Assembly: GCF_001592045.1 (NCBI RefSeq)
Contig: NZ_BCWB01000033.1
Location: forward strand, 62,001-126,000
Length of the DNA stretch: 64,000 bases
Direction: 5' to 3'
Origin: Thermobifida fusca NBRC 14071 = JCM 3263
GTDB taxonomy: Bacteria; Actinomycetota; Actinomycetes; Streptosporangiales; Streptosporangiaceae
In this document: positions 29,990 through 42,831 of the stretch, piece by piece
How positions within the stretch are numbered: the first letter of the stretch is position 1
Layout: each line of letters starts with the position of its first letter
Made by a program: the position numbers and the translations under genes
Notes under the pieces: model-generated
What the model was told of the DNA's origin: nothing
The model's database searches: none
What the model saw: the letters and a program-made list of their open reading frames with translations, nothing else

Positions 29990-30241
29990 CCCCTGTGCCG
30001 GGGACGCGTCCAGCCGGACCCGCAGCCAGCGGGACGATGCCCTCGGCGGCCCTCGACACCGTGCTCCGGCCCGGGCCGCCCCGCGGCGACCGTGCCGCGG
30101 CTGCGCGGCCCCAGGGCCTGGGCAGACCGCACGCCTGCGAGCGGTGCACTACCGCACCGCCACAGCCGCAGACCACGCGGAACCCCGCACGGTCGGGAAG
30201 ATTCCCAGTGCGGGGAAGCGAGTCGTCTACTCTGATGCCTC

Positions 30242-33482
<3,241 letters not shown>

Positions 33483-33816
33483 GCATTCCCGGCCAAAAAG
33501 TCGGTCTGATCACCACCAGGACCTGATGTCAGTCTGCTAGGGGAGTAATACGATACGCGATCGAAAGGTCACCGCTGCGGTGTCGTTTGAAGCGGAAAGG
33601 GACACCCGCCACAACCATCGGTTTACTGAAAGTCTGCAATCAGCGACACTTGGTGACGAAACGGCGTAAGCTGACCAGCAGCGGTCCAAGCCGTTCGCGA
33701 CCGTTTTCCGGGTCCGGACATGTCCGGAAAACCGTCGTGTCAGAACCCGTGCGGGGCGCGAAGGGCGGAGGGGAATTCGGCCGTCCGCGCGTTCCACGAA
33801 CCATCCCGAGGACGTC
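33483..33816 (+). other. Upstream region of the GGDEF-EAL gene
   Basis: I see no gene in these 334 bp. They contain a 16-bp perfect palindrome at 33712..33727 nested in a longer hairpin, and a TAATACGATACGCGAT stretch near 33545 that is A+T-rich for this genome. Confidence 0.45.
33712..33727. promoter_or_regulatory. 16-bp palindrome TCCGGACATGTCCGGA
   Basis: This perfect palindrome lies 90 bp before the start of the GGDEF-EAL gene. Flanking GTTTTCCGG (33702-33710) and CCGGAAAAC (33723-33731) give an alternative hairpin. It could be an operator or an RNA switch; no family is assigned. Confidence 0.4.
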
Positions 33817-35919
33817 ATGAAAGATCCCACCAGCACCCGGGATGTCGGCCCCCGGGTCGGGACGCCGCTGTGGCTGTACTTCGCCAGTACCACGGTGGCC
33901 GGTTGCGTTCTCCTCGTCGTGTCCCTGATCTGGCTGGGGGCTGACCGACTCCAGGTGTTCGCTACCGAGCCGCTCGTGTGGGTCCTGCTGTGCATGGTGA
34001 TCATCGGAGAGTTGCGTCCTATCGCCGCGCAGCGGCCCACGGGCGGGAACGCCCCTACGTCCCTGCCGTTCTCCTTCGCCCTCGTCATCTACCACGGCCT
34101 GCCGATCGCCGGGCTGGTCCAGGCCGTGGGCTCCCTCCTGGCAGGGGTCACGCGCGGACAGGAGCCGCACCGCATCGCGTTCAACATCGCCCAGTACACG
34201 CTGAGCTTCGGGGTCGCGGACGCTGTCATCCAACTGGCCTACCCCCGCACCCCCCTCGTGCCGTGGGTGCCGCAGGGGGCGGGGCTGGTGATGGTCGTCC
34301 TGGCCGCGGGCGCCTATTTCGTCACCAACCTGCTGCTGGTCGAGTGCGCGGTCGCCATGCACGAGCGCATCCCGCTGCACCGGGTGCTGATGAAGGACCT
34401 CGGCTACCGCCTCTTCGTCGCCGGGGTCCTCCTCAGCTTGGCGCCGCTCGTCGTCATCGCCATGGCGCACTCGATCTGGCTGGTGCCGCTGTTCTTCTTC
34501 CCGCTTGCCGCGCTGTACAGCAGCGCCTCCCTGTCGGTGAAGCGCGAATACCAGGCCAACCACGACGAACTCACCGGCCTGGCCAACCGCAAGCTGCTGA
34601 TTCTGCGCACCCAGGAGGCGCTCAGCGAAGCCCAGGAGCGCCGGCAGTGCGTCGGACTCCTCCTGCTGGACCTCGACCGTTTCAAAGAAGTCAACGACAC
34701 CCTGGGCCACCCCACCGGCGACCGGCTGCTGCAGACCGTCGCCTACCGCCTCACCCACAGCGTGCGCCCCGGAGACCTGGTGGCCCGGCTCGGCGGGGAC
34801 GAGTTCGCGGTGCTGCTGCCCCAGGTGCGGGACGCGGCTTCGGCCCGCGAAGTCGCGGCGCGGCTGCGGGTCGCTTTGGCGGAACCCCTGCGCCTGGACG
34901 GGATGGACTTCGACCTGGAAGCCAGCATCGGCATCGCGCTCTACCCCGACCACGCCCCCGACTTCGAACTGCTGATGCAGCGCGCCGACGTGGCCATGTA
35001 CGTGGCCAAGGAACAGCGCACCGGGGTGGAGCTGTACGCTCCGCACAAGGACCGGAACTCCGCGGCCCGGTTGAGCCTGTTCGGGGAACTGCGCCGCGCC
35101 CTCATCGAAAACGAGCTGGAGATGTTCTACCAGCCGATCGTCGCGCTGGCCGATGAGCGCGTGGTCGCGCTGGAAGCCTTGGTGCGCTGGCGGCACCGCC
35201 GGAGGGGGATCCTCCCGCCGGAGGAGTTCGTCCCCATGGTGGAACAGTCCTATCTGATGCGGAGCTTCACCCACGAGGTCATCGAGCAGACGTGCGCGCA
35301 GGCTGCCCGCTGGTGGAGCGAGGGCATCACCCTGCCCGTGGCGATCAACCTGTCTGCCCGGGAGCTGCTGGACCCGACCCTGCCGGAGAGCATCGAATCC
35401 GGGCTGCGGCGGTACCGGCTCCAGCCGAAGGCCCTGCGGCTGGAGATCAGCGAACGCGCCCTGGTCTCGGACGCGGAAGCGATCATTCCCGCCATCATGT
35501 CCCTTGCGGAGCTGGGAGTCACGGTCGCGTTGGACGACTTCGGCACCGGCTATTTCACCTTGGCCCGCCTCAACGGCCTGCCCGTCGGGGAAGTCAAGGT
35601 GGACGGGTCGTTCGTCCGCCACGTGATCGATGATTCCGACAGCAAGGTGGTCGTAGAAGCCGCTGTGGACCTGATGAACACGCTGGGACTGCGGGCTATC
35701 GCCGAAGGGGTGGAGAATGCGGAGCAGGTCGAAGCGGTCCGCGCCCTCGGCTGCTATGCGGCCCAGGGCCGGTACTTCACCCCGCCGCTGGATGCGGGTG
35801 CGGTCACCGGATGGCTGCTGGAGCATGGTGACTTGGCGATCTCGCCGTCGGCGAGCAGCACCGGGACATCCTGGCCGCACAGCGGAATGAGACCACCGAC
35901 CACCCCGCAGCAGCCATAG
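33817..35919 (+). CDS. Membrane diguanylate cyclase/phosphodiesterase (GGDEF-EAL)
   Basis: A 700-residue c-di-GMP enzyme. The N-terminal ~240 residues hold about six hydrophobic helices with no known sensor. The GGDEF domain has an intact active site (RLGGDEFAVLL, 326-330) preceded by NHDELTGLANRKLL. The EAL domain starts with ALEALVRWRH (EAL at 453-455) and keeps the metal and catalytic segments NLSAREL, EISERAL, DDFGTGY and VKVDGSF. Both making and breaking c-di-GMP are possible. The position between ligA and gatC matches my memory of RmdB in Streptomyces, where it affects development. Confidence 0.9.
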   Translation: MKDPTSTRDVGPRVGTPLWLYFASTTVAGCVLLVVSLIWLGADRLQVFATEPLVWVLLCMVIIGELRPIAAQRPTGGNAPTSLPFSFALVIYHGLPIAGLVQAVGSLLAGVTRGQEPHRIAFNIAQYTLSFGVADAVIQLAYPRTPLVPWVPQGAGLVMVVLAAGAYFVTNLLLVECAVAMHERIPLHRVLMKDLGYRLFVAGVLLSLAPLVVIAMAHSIWLVPLFFFPLAALYSSASLSVKREYQANHDELTGLANRKLLILRTQEALSEAQERRQCVGLLLLDLDRFKEVNDTLGHPTGDRLLQTVAYRLTHSVRPGDLVARLGGDEFAVLLPQVRDAASAREVAARLRVALAEPLRLDGMDFDLEASIGIALYPDHAPDFELLMQRADVAMYVAKEQRTGVELYAPHKDRNSAARLSLFGELRRALIENELEMFYQPIVALADERVVALEALVRWRHRRRGILPPEEFVPMVEQSYLMRSFTHEVIEQTCAQAARWWSEGITLPVAINLSARELLDPTLPESIESGLRRYRLQPKALRLEISERALVSDAEAIIPAIMSLAELGVTVALDDFGTGYFTLARLNGLPVGEVKVDGSFVRHVIDDSDSKVVVEAAVDLMNTLGLRAIAEGVENAEQVEAVRALGCYAAQGRYFTPPLDAGAVTGWLLEHGDLAISPSASSTGTSWPHSGMRPPTTPQQP

Positions 35920-35961
35920 GATTGACCTGTCCGAATCTGCCGAAGGAACGGTTTGCAATCC

Positions 35962-36261
35962 ATGTCCGCCATCACCCGTGATGAGGTCGCGCACCTCGCC
36001 CGGTTGGCGCGGCTGGCGCTGCCCGAGGACGAGCTCGACCAGCTCGCTGCCCAGCTTGATGTGATCATTTCCGCTGTGGCCAAGGTGCAGGAGGTCGCCA
36101 AGGGCGACATCCCACCGACCTCGCACGCTCTGCCGTTGACCAACGTCTACCGTCCTGACGAGGTCAAGCCCGGCCTCACCCCCGACCAGGCGCTGGCGGA
36201 GGCTCCAGCGGTGGAGGACGGCCGGTTCCGGGTCCCGCAGATCCTGGGGGAGGAAGGATGA
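35962..36261 (+). CDS. gatC: Asp/Glu-tRNA amidotransferase subunit C
   Basis: A 99-residue GatC that stabilises GatA in the GatCAB complex, which converts Glu-tRNAGln to Gln-tRNAGln. It contains [25 protein letters not shown] and [18 protein letters not shown], as in other actinobacteria. ATG 35962 gives the family N terminus, but in-frame TTG 35953 is 6 nt after GAAGGA and could be the true start. Its TGA overlaps the gatA ATG. Confidence 0.93.
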   Translation: MSAITRDEVAHLARLARLALPEDELDQLAAQLDVIISAVAKVQEVAKGDIPPTSHALPLTNVYRPDEVKPGLTPDQALAEAPAVEDGRFRVPQILGEEG

Positions 36262-37754
36262 CCGAGCTGCTCAAGCTGAGCGCTGCTGAACTCGGCGCGG
36301 CCATCGCTTCAGGGGAGACCTCCGCGGTCGAAGCCACCCAGGCCTACTTGGACCGGATCGCGGAAGTCGACGGCCAGATCCACGCGTTCCTCCACGTCGC
36401 CGCCGACAAAGCGCTGGAACAGGCCCGCGCGGTGGACGCCCGGCGCGCCGCAGGGGAGAAACTCGGCCCGCTGGCCGGGGTGCCCGTGGCGCACAAGGAC
36501 GTGTTCACCACCAAGGACATGCCTACCACCGCGGCGTCGAAGATCCTCGAGGGCTGGCAGTCGCCCTACGACGCCACGGTCACGGAACGTCTCCGGGACG
36601 CCGGGCTCGTCATTCTCGGCAAGACCAACCTGGACGAGTTCGCCATGGGGTCCTCGACGGAGAACTCCGCCTACGGTCCCACCCGCAACCCGTGGGACAC
36701 CGACCGGGTGCCCGGCGGGTCGTCCGGAGGCTCCTCTGCCGCAGTAGCCGCTTTCGAAGCCCCGCTGGCGACCGGAACCGACACCGGCGGCTCCATCCGG
36801 CAGCCCGCGGCTGTGTGCGGCCTCGTCGGCGCCAAACCCACCTATGGCACGTCGTCGCGCTACGGTCTGATCGCTTTCGCGTCCTCGCTCGACACGCCCG
36901 GGCCGATCGCCCGCAATGTCCTGGACGCGGCTCTGCTGCACGAGGCGTTCTCCGGGCACGACCCGCGCGACTCTACGTCGGTGAACGAGCCGGTGCCCCC
37001 GGTGGTGGAAGCGGCCCGACGCGCCGACGTTTCCGGAATGCGCATCGGCGTGGTCAAGGAGCTGTCCGGCGAGGGCTACCAGCCGGGTGTGATGCAGCGT
37101 TTCACCGAGGCTGTGGAGCTCTTCGAGTCGCTGGGCGCCAAGATCGTCGAAGTGTCCTGCCCGAGCTTCACCGCCGCGCTCGCGGCGTACTACCTCATCG
37201 CGCCCAGCGAGTGCTCGTCCAACCTGGCCCGCTTCGACGCCATGCGCTACGGCCTGCGGGTCGGCGACGACGGGACGCGGAGCGCCGACGAGGTGATGGC
37301 GCTGACCCGCGCCCAAGGGTTCGGTCCCGAGGTGAAGCGCCGCATCATCCTGGGCACCTACGCGCTGTCGAGCGGCTACTACGACGCCTACTACGGGTCG
37401 GCGCAGAAGGTGCGCACACTCATCAAACGGGACTTTGAAGCCGCGTTCCAGCAGGCTGACGTGCTGGTTTCGCCGACGACGCCGACTACGGCGTTCCGGC
37501 TGGGCGAGCGCATCGACGATCCGATGGCGATGTACCTGGCCGACCTGTGCACGATCCCGACGAACCTGGCGGGGAACGCTGCGCTGTCGGTGCCGTGCGG
37601 GCTCGCTCCGGAAGACAACATGCCGGTGGGCCTGCACATCATGGCGCCGACGCTGGCCGACGACCGCGCCTACCAGGCGGGTGCGGCCGTGGAGGCGGCC
37701 CTGCGGGACAAGTGGGGCGGCGACCTGCTGTCGCAGTGCGCCTACGCGGTCTAA
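36258..37754 (+). CDS. gatA: Asp/Glu-tRNA amidotransferase subunit A
   Basis: A 498-residue amidase that releases ammonia from glutamine for GatB. The Ser-cisSer-Lys triad is present: Lys80 in VPVAHKD, Ser155 in PGGSSGGSS and Ser179 in [11 protein letters not shown]. The start is ATG 36258, overlapping the gatC stop in ATGA. Unlike many actinobacteria, gatB does not follow; two surface-protein genes on the other strand intervene. Confidence 0.96.
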   Translation: MTELLKLSAAELGAAIASGETSAVEATQAYLDRIAEVDGQIHAFLHVAADKALEQARAVDARRAAGEKLGPLAGVPVAHKDVFTTKDMPTTAASKILEGWQSPYDATVTERLRDAGLVILGKTNLDEFAMGSSTENSAYGPTRNPWDTDRVPGGSSGGSSAAVAAFEAPLATGTDTGGSIRQPAAVCGLVGAKPTYGTSSRYGLIAFASSLDTPGPIARNVLDAALLHEAFSGHDPRDSTSVNEPVPPVVEAARRADVSGMRIGVVKELSGEGYQPGVMQRFTEAVELFESLGAKIVEVSCPSFTAALAAYYLIAPSECSSNLARFDAMRYGLRVGDDGTRSADEVMALTRAQGFGPEVKRRIILGTYALSSGYYDAYYGSAQKVRTLIKRDFEAAFQQADVLVSPTTPTTAFRLGERIDDPMAMYLADLCTIPTNLAGNAALSVPCGLAPEDNMPVGLHIMAPTLADDRAYQAGAAVEAALRDKWGGDLLSQCAYAV

Positions 37755-37773
37755 ACACGTCCTGAAGCCGCTG

Positions 37774-37804
37774 CAGCGCCTCCGGGAGCCTCCCGGAGGC
37801 GCTG
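37774..37804 (+). terminator. Terminator after gatA
   Basis: CAGCGCCTCCGGGA (37774-37787) and TCCCGGAGGCGCTG (37791-37804) form a perfect 14-bp stem with a 3-nt loop, followed by TGTGTTGTG. Confidence 0.8.
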
Positions 37805-37810
37805 TGTGTT

Positions 37811-37837
37811 GTGTGCGGGGCACGGCACCCCGCACAC
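37811..37837. terminator. Middle hairpin of a three-hairpin barrier
   Basis: GTGTGCGGGG (37811-37820) and CCCCGCACAC (37828-37837) pair perfectly with a 7-nt loop between two convergent genes. Confidence 0.55.
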
Positions 37838-37842
37838 AGGAG

Positions 37843-37876
37843 GAAGGCCCCCGCCGCGGCTGCGGCAGGGGCCTTC
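37843..37876 (-). terminator. Terminator after the thioester-domain gene
   Basis: GAAGGCCCC (37843-37851) pairs with GGGGCCTTC (37868-37876), and GCCGC (37853-37857) with GCGGC (37862-37866), separated by one C-A mismatch. It lies 36 bp beyond the stop of the minus-strand gene. Confidence 0.7.
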
Positions 37877-37912
37877 GCGTCAGGTAGCGTCTCTCAGCAG
37901 AGCGGAGACGGA

Positions 37913-39154
37913 TCAGGCGTCGTCAGCGTTGCTCTTGCGCTTGCGGGCCAGGTACATTGCGGCACCGCCACCGCCGACGGCGACGACCGCAGCGGCGATC
38001 AGACCGCCGAGCGCAGCACCGGTCACGGGCAGGCCGGGCTTGTCGTCAGCCGGAGGAGTGGGCTTCGGCGACTCCGTGGCAGGCGGGGTCTCGTCGTCGC
38101 CCGGGGTCGGGGTCTCGTCATCGCCCGGGGTCTCGTCATCGCCCGGGGTCTCGTCGTCACCCGGGGTCTCGTCATCGCCCGGGGTCTCGTCGTCCGAGGG
38201 GGCGGGAGCGGTCCAGGTGACCTTGACCTCAGCGCTGGCGGTGGTCTCGGCCTTGTCTGCGGTGATCAGGGTCTGGGTGGGCGGGTCGCCCTGCAGGCCC
38301 TTGAACAGGCGGCCGATCTCCACGGTCGCGGAGACGGAAGCGCTGACGGTGGCCTCGCCGTCCGCAGTGCCTTCCGGCACCAGCACGCTGAACTTGTCCT
38401 CGTTGCCGACCTCGGTGACCGGGTTGCCCTCGAGGTCAACGGTCTGGACGCCCTCCGGGCCGTTCAGGGTCAGCGGCACCGAGCTGGCGGTGGTGGAGAC
38501 CGTGAACTCACCGATAAGGCCGCCGGACTCACCCGAAGCCTCGTTGGGGCTGATGGTCAGCGAGGCCGGAGCCTGCTGGATCTCGGTGGCGTTCTCGATG
38601 AGGTAGTTGTAGAGCTTCCAGACCTTCTTCGGGGTGCCCTTCTCCTTCAGGTTGACACCGTTGCTGAAGTGCCAGATCGCGGCCTGGGTGGCGGAGAGGG
38701 CGTCCTTGGCGGTGAGGTCCTTGATCCCGGTCCGCTCGCTGAGCTGGTCCGCGGAGAGCTCGGGGTAGGAGTTCTGGAGGATCCAGAGGACCTTGCCCGG
38801 CTGGGAGTTGGCGAACTCGCCCTCACCGGGGTATTCGCTCCAGTCCCCCTCCTCGTACTTCGCCTTGGACCGGATGGGGGTCTCGAAGTCGATGCAGTAG
38901 GCGGGGATCTTGGTGCCGTCGCTGAGGGTCAGCTGGAAGAGGACGGTGCCGACCGAACCGCGGTCGAACGACAGGGTGTGACCGCTCGCGACGTTGCCCG
39001 TGTACTGGGCGTCGGCACCACCGGAGTAGTGGTCAGCGAACGCGGGTGCGGCCGACATGCCGAAGGCGAGGAACGCGGCGGTCGCCGTACCGGCGACAGT
39101 GACCAGCGCGCGCCGCACACCGCGGGGTGTACGGGAGGAAGAGTCTGTGGTCAA
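37913..39154 (-). CDS. Cys-Gln thioester-domain surface protein, LPVTG-anchored
   Basis: About 413 residues. A signal peptide ends near residue 40 (AAPAFA before DHYSG). The folded N-terminal domain has the hallmarks of Gram-positive thioester domains: Cys87 in IPAYCIDFETP and Gln157 in SATQAAIWHFSNG, which can form an internal thioester able to bond covalently to a target. One or two Ig-like beta domains follow, then six DDETP repeats as a wall-spanning stalk, then LPVTG at 375-379, a hydrophobic helix and ARKRK, a complete sortase signal. TTG 39154 (or 39157) best fits the signal peptide; the start is uncertain. It is paralogous to the next gene upstream. The ligand is unknown. Confidence 0.85.
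   Translation of the reverse strand: MTTDSSSRTPRGVRRALVTVAGTATAAFLAFGMSAAPAFADHYSGGADAQYTGNVASGHTLSFDRGSVGTVLFQLTLSDGTKIPAYCIDFETPIRSKAKYEEGDWSEYPGEGEFANSQPGKVLWILQNSYPELSADQLSERTGIKDLTAKDALSATQAAIWHFSNGVNLKEKGTPKKVWKLYNYLIENATEIQQAPASLTISPNEASGESGGLIGEFTVSTTASSVPLTLNGPEGVQTVDLEGNPVTEVGNEDKFSVLVPEGTADGEATVSASVSATVEIGRLFKGLQGDPPTQTLITADKAETTASAEVKVTWTAPAPSDDETPGDDETPGDDETPGDDETPGDDETPTPGDDETPPATESPKPTPPADDKPGLPVTGAALGGLIAAAVVAVGGGGAAMYLARKRKSNADDA
38084..38195 (-). repeat. 18-bp tandem repeat coding for DDETPG units
   Basis: Six near-identical units of about 18 bp encode (G)DDETP repeats in the stalk of the surface protein, with one unit interrupted by an extra TP. Repeats of this kind change length easily by slippage. 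Confidence 0.85.
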
Positions 39155-39709
39155 CAAGTCGTATCCCAGAGTTGTTGAGGGGGTGGACAGGCGATCCGAC
39201 CGTGCGGGACGCCGCGTGCGGCCAGGGGTCGCACGGGGACCGCGTTTGAGGAAAGCAACTCGATCGTTGGTGCTTCGATGCGGGTGCCCGGTCGCAGCAG
39301 AGAGTGGACGTGTGGCGTCAGGCCGCTCACCAGACCACCGGCACCAAAGCCGCGGGCGGTGGGTATCACCGCACGGCAGATAATAGCCGTCTTTATCCGA
39401 TCTTTCTACGGTAGGAGAAAACCCCGGAAGTGCTTTTGGTTCTTGAGGTATCAACCATGAGGTGATATATGCACACAAACTTCCGCGGGTTTTTCTTTTC
39501 CCGCGGCGACCTGCGGTAATAGGAGTAATGAACCGGACATCTCCGGCGTGGGTCATCAATTTTTATGATGCCGGATAGTCTCCAGGGGAAGAGGACGCGC
39601 AGAACAGGTGTCCGGATTACCTAAAGTTGATGATTTTTCTGGGGAAAGCGGAAAGCTCTGGTCGGTCTCGGTCACCTCACTGTGTGTGCCGTCTCACGTG
39701 CGGGAAACG
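39155..39709 (-). other. A+T-rich gap between the two thioester-protein genes
   Basis: I see no credible gene in these 555 bp. The part from about 39370 to 39560 is clearly A+T-rich for this genome and probably holds the promoter of the downstream (37913..39154) gene. CCGCGGG (39483-39489) and CCCGCGG (39500-39506) flank a T-rich 10-nt loop, a possible terminator of the upstream paralogue (39710..40876). Confidence 0.45.
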
Positions 39710-40876
39710 TCAGCGCCGCCTACGCCAGGTCACCAGGATCAGTACTGCGCCGAGGCCCAGCAGTGCCAGCGCGCCGGCCAGGACAGCACCCAGCCAGGTG
39801 CCGGTGAGGGGCAGGTCCGCTTCGATGCGCTTGTCCTCGGCGACGATCGGCGCGGCAGGCTCAGCAGGCGGCGTAGGGGCAGGCGCTGAGGCGGACTGCT
39901 CGGGGGCGGGGGCATCCGAGGGCGATCCGGAAGGAGACGCGGAGGCGGCGGAATCAGGCGCGTTCCAGCTCACGCGCGCCGCGACAGTCAGGGCAATGGT
40001 CGCCGTATCAGCGACGACCAAAGGCTGGGTCTGCACCCCGTCCTTACCCGTGTAGACCAGGCCGGGCAGGATTTCTGCCTGGTCGGTGCGCGCATACACG
40101 GTGGCCGTGCCCTCCTCGACGTCTGCGGGGAGCGCGAGGAGGATTTCATCGCCGTCACGGGCTTCAAAGACCGGGGAGCCGTCGGCGTCGACCAGCGCGG
40201 CTTCTCCAATCCCGTTCACGGTCAGCCGTACCGGTGCGTCACCCGTGGTGTGCACGGTCAGCGGGCCCAGCGAGGACGACGTCTCCCCGACGACCTCGGT
40301 CGGGACGAGCCCTAGCGGGGCGTCGGGTTCGGCTACGGGAGTCGCATGGTCCAGCAGGTACCGGTAGAGCGCGTGCACGTGTGCGGCACCGGAGTCCCCG
40401 AAACCAGGCGGACGCAACTGGATGCCGTTGCTGAAGTGCCAGATCGCCGCTTGGGTGCCCGCGATCGCCTGTTCGGCGCTCAGCCCGTCGATGCCGCTGT
40501 GCTCCGCCACTTCCTCCAACGGCAGCACAGGGTAGGAGTTGCGCACGATCCAGACGATCTTGCCGGCGTGGGCGGCCCCCGGAAGCTGCGGCCACTCCGC
40601 CATGGTGTAGGCAGCCGTGTAGTCGACGTTGCGGCTGACGTCCACGCAGTAGGCGGCCACCGTCGTGTCGTCGTCCACTCGGAGTTCGAACAGCGTGGTG
40701 GTGGCGGATTCCCCGTTGGTGAAGTGGACGTTCTCGCCAGGGGTCCCGTTGCGGTCGACACGTGCAATAGACGTGGACTCCGCGGCCGCGGGAAGCGAAG
40801 GCCCCCAGCAGGCGAGGAGGATGGCTGCGGTGGCGGCGCACAGTCCGGATCGCACGCGGGACAGCAGACTCGGCAC
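39710..40876 (-). CDS. Second Cys-Gln thioester-domain surface protein, LPLTG-anchored
   Basis: A 388-residue paralogue of the preceding protein. A signal peptide (GLCAATAAILLACWGPSLPAAAES) leads into a thioester domain with Cys77 in VAAYCVDVS and Gln142 in AGTQAAIWHFSNG; the TQAAIWHFSNG block is identical in both proteins. A beta-domain and a Pro/Ala/Ser-rich stalk (without DDETP repeats) follow, then LPLTG at 355-359, a hydrophobic helix and WRRRR. It should be covalently wall-anchored by sortase. The start is GTG 40876, with GGAAGA four bases upstream. The pair sits between gatA and gatB on the opposite strand. Confidence 0.85.
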   Translation of the reverse strand: MPSLLSRVRSGLCAATAAILLACWGPSLPAAAESTSIARVDRNGTPGENVHFTNGESATTTLFELRVDDDTTVAAYCVDVSRNVDYTAAYTMAEWPQLPGAAHAGKIVWIVRNSYPVLPLEEVAEHSGIDGLSAEQAIAGTQAAIWHFSNGIQLRPPGFGDSGAAHVHALYRYLLDHATPVAEPDAPLGLVPTEVVGETSSSLGPLTVHTTGDAPVRLTVNGIGEAALVDADGSPVFEARDGDEILLALPADVEEGTATVYARTDQAEILPGLVYTGKDGVQTQPLVVADTATIALTVAARVSWNAPDSAASASPSGSPSDAPAPEQSASAPAPTPPAEPAAPIVAEDKRIEADLPLTGTWLGAVLAGALALLGLGAVLILVTWRRRR

Positions 40877-41237
40877 GATGTCTTCCAGGCGAAAACAGCG
40901 GGTGGCGGGGAAGTGGCTCCCGGCGCGAGCTCAGGGCTGGCTGGCGCGGGGTCGGAACGGTCGAAGGAAAGCCTAACCTCTGGGGCGGGACCCGCTGGCG
41001 GTCCCGGCGAAACCGCTGAACAATCGTACGCTTCCCGTAATATCCCAGAAGCCTTCGCCGATGCGGCCCTAAAAAGTCATCCCTGTGTTCGGCCCTCGGT
41101 AGGCTCGGAAGGTGCCCGTCGGTGCGCTGCCCGGACGGCGGGCCACGAGGTGCTCAACGACAAGTGACCTGTTCGGTGGGGCAGCACCGGACGGGAACGG
41201 TTCGAAACGAAAAACAACGGAAGCGGGTTGTGCGGCG
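40877..41237. other. Divergent region between the surface-protein gene and gatB
   Basis: A TAGGCT -10-like hexamer at 41100..41105 points towards gatB, and the frame is open from GTG 41112. An A+T-richer patch near 41030-41085 (GTAATATCCCAGAAG, CTAAAAAGTC) probably belongs to the promoters. I see no separate gene. Confidence 0.4.
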
Positions 41238-42791
41238 ATGGGTAGCGCGGTGACGAGTGACCACTCCGCCAAGGGCGGTGCTACGGCGCTGATGCCCTAC
41301 GACGAGGTACTGCGCGGGTACGAGCCGGTACTGGGATTGGAGACCCACGTCGAGCTGGGTACCCGCTCGAAGATGTTCTGCTCCTGCGCCACTACTTTCG
41401 GCGCCGAACCGAACACCCAGGTGTGCCCGGTGTGCCTGGCGCTGCCGGGTGCGCTGCCGGTGGTCAACAGCGCGGCAGTGGAGAGCGCGATCCGGCTCGG
41501 TCTTGCGCTGAACTGCTCTATCGCCGAGTGGTGCCGGTTTGCCCGGAAGAACTACTTCTATCCGGACATGCCGAAGAACTACCAGATCTCGCAGTACGAC
41601 GAGCCGCTCTGCTACGACGGGTACCTCGACGTCACGGTGGACACCCCGGAAGGGCCGCGCGAGTTCCGGATCGGTATCGAGCGCGTCCACATGGAGGAGG
41701 ACACCGGTAAGACGTCGCACGTGGGCGGGGCTGACGGCCGGATCCACGGCGCCGAGTACTCCACCGTCGACTACAACCGCGCGGGGATTCCGCTGCTGGA
41801 GATCGTCACCAAGCCGATCGAGGACGCCGGGGAGTGGGCTCCCCAGGTGGCCCGCGCCTATGTACGGGAGCTGCGTGACCTGATCCGCGCCCTGGGGATC
41901 TCCGACGTGCGCATGGAGGAGGGTTCGCTCCGCTGCGACGTCAACGTTTCGCTGAAGCCGCGCGGGAGCACGGAATGGGGCACCCGGACTGAGACGAAGA
42001 ACGTCAACTCGCTGCGTTCGATCGAGCGGGCGGTCCGCCACGAGATCGAACGGCAGGGCGGGGTCCTGTCCGCGGGCGGCCGCGTCGTGCAGGAGACCCG
42101 GCACTTCCAGGAGAGCACGGGAACCACTGTGGCGGGGCGCAGCAAGGAGGAGGCGCAGGACTACCGCTACTTCCCCGACCCTGACCTGGTGCCGGTCGCG
42201 CCCGACCGCGAATGGGTGGAGCAGCTCCGCGCCACCCTGCCGGAACTGCCTTCCGCGAAGCGGCGCCGGCTCAAGGCCGAATGGAACCTGACCGACAAGG
42301 AGCTGCAGGACCTCGTCAATGCGAACGCGGTCGACCTGGTCGAGCAGACTGTTGCCGCGGGCGCTCCCCCGGCTGAGGCGCGCAAGTGGTGGTTGAACGA
42401 CCTGTCGCGGCGGGCCACGGAGACCGGTGTGGAGCTGAGCGAGCTGCCGATCACCCCGGCCCAGGTCGCCCGGGTCGTGGAGCTGGTTGCCGAGGGGTCG
42501 CTCACCAACAAGCTGGCCCGGCAGGTGGTCGACGGGGTGCTCGCAGGAGAAGGCGAGCCGGACGAGGTGGTGGAAGCCCGCGGGCTGCGGGTGGTCAGCG
42601 ACGACGCTGCCCTGGGCGCGATCGTCGACCAGGCGATCGCGAACAACGCGGACGCCGCCGAGAAGGTCCGCAACGGCAAGATCGCCGCGGTGGGCGCCCT
42701 GGTCGGTGCGGTCATGCGGGAGACCAAGGGCCAGGCGGACGCGGGACGGGCACGGCAGCTCATCCTGGAGCGGCTGGGGGTCTCGGGCTGA
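41238..42791 (+). CDS. gatB: Asp/Glu-tRNA amidotransferase subunit B
   Basis: About 517 residues. GatB binds the mischarged tRNA, phosphorylates the Glu or Asp and amidates it with ammonia from GatA. The core begins [23 protein letters not shown], has CxxC zinc pairs, [11 protein letters not shown] and a YqeY-type tail. The start is unsure: ATG 41238 is used here, but GTG 41250 is closer to the usual family length, and GTG 41112 lies where a leaderless message from the TAGGCT element would begin. It is separated from gatCA by 3.5 kb. Confidence 0.93.
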   Translation: MGSAVTSDHSAKGGATALMPYDEVLRGYEPVLGLETHVELGTRSKMFCSCATTFGAEPNTQVCPVCLALPGALPVVNSAAVESAIRLGLALNCSIAEWCRFARKNYFYPDMPKNYQISQYDEPLCYDGYLDVTVDTPEGPREFRIGIERVHMEEDTGKTSHVGGADGRIHGAEYSTVDYNRAGIPLLEIVTKPIEDAGEWAPQVARAYVRELRDLIRALGISDVRMEEGSLRCDVNVSLKPRGSTEWGTRTETKNVNSLRSIERAVRHEIERQGGVLSAGGRVVQETRHFQESTGTTVAGRSKEEAQDYRYFPDPDLVPVAPDREWVEQLRATLPELPSAKRRRLKAEWNLTDKELQDLVNANAVDLVEQTVAAGAPPAEARKWWLNDLSRRATETGVELSELPITPAQVARVVELVAEGSLTNKLARQVVDGVLAGEGEPDEVVEARGLRVVSDDAALGAIVDQAIANNADAAEKVRNGKIAAVGALVGAVMRETKGQADAGRARQLILERLGVSG

Positions 42792-42831
42792 CGGAGGAGT
42801 GCTACGGCACGGGCCTCCACCGGGGATGACA

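Noticed and set aside
38084-38195. Possible CRISPR-like array
   Set aside because: The repeats are contiguous, have no unique spacers, and encode an in-frame protein stalk.
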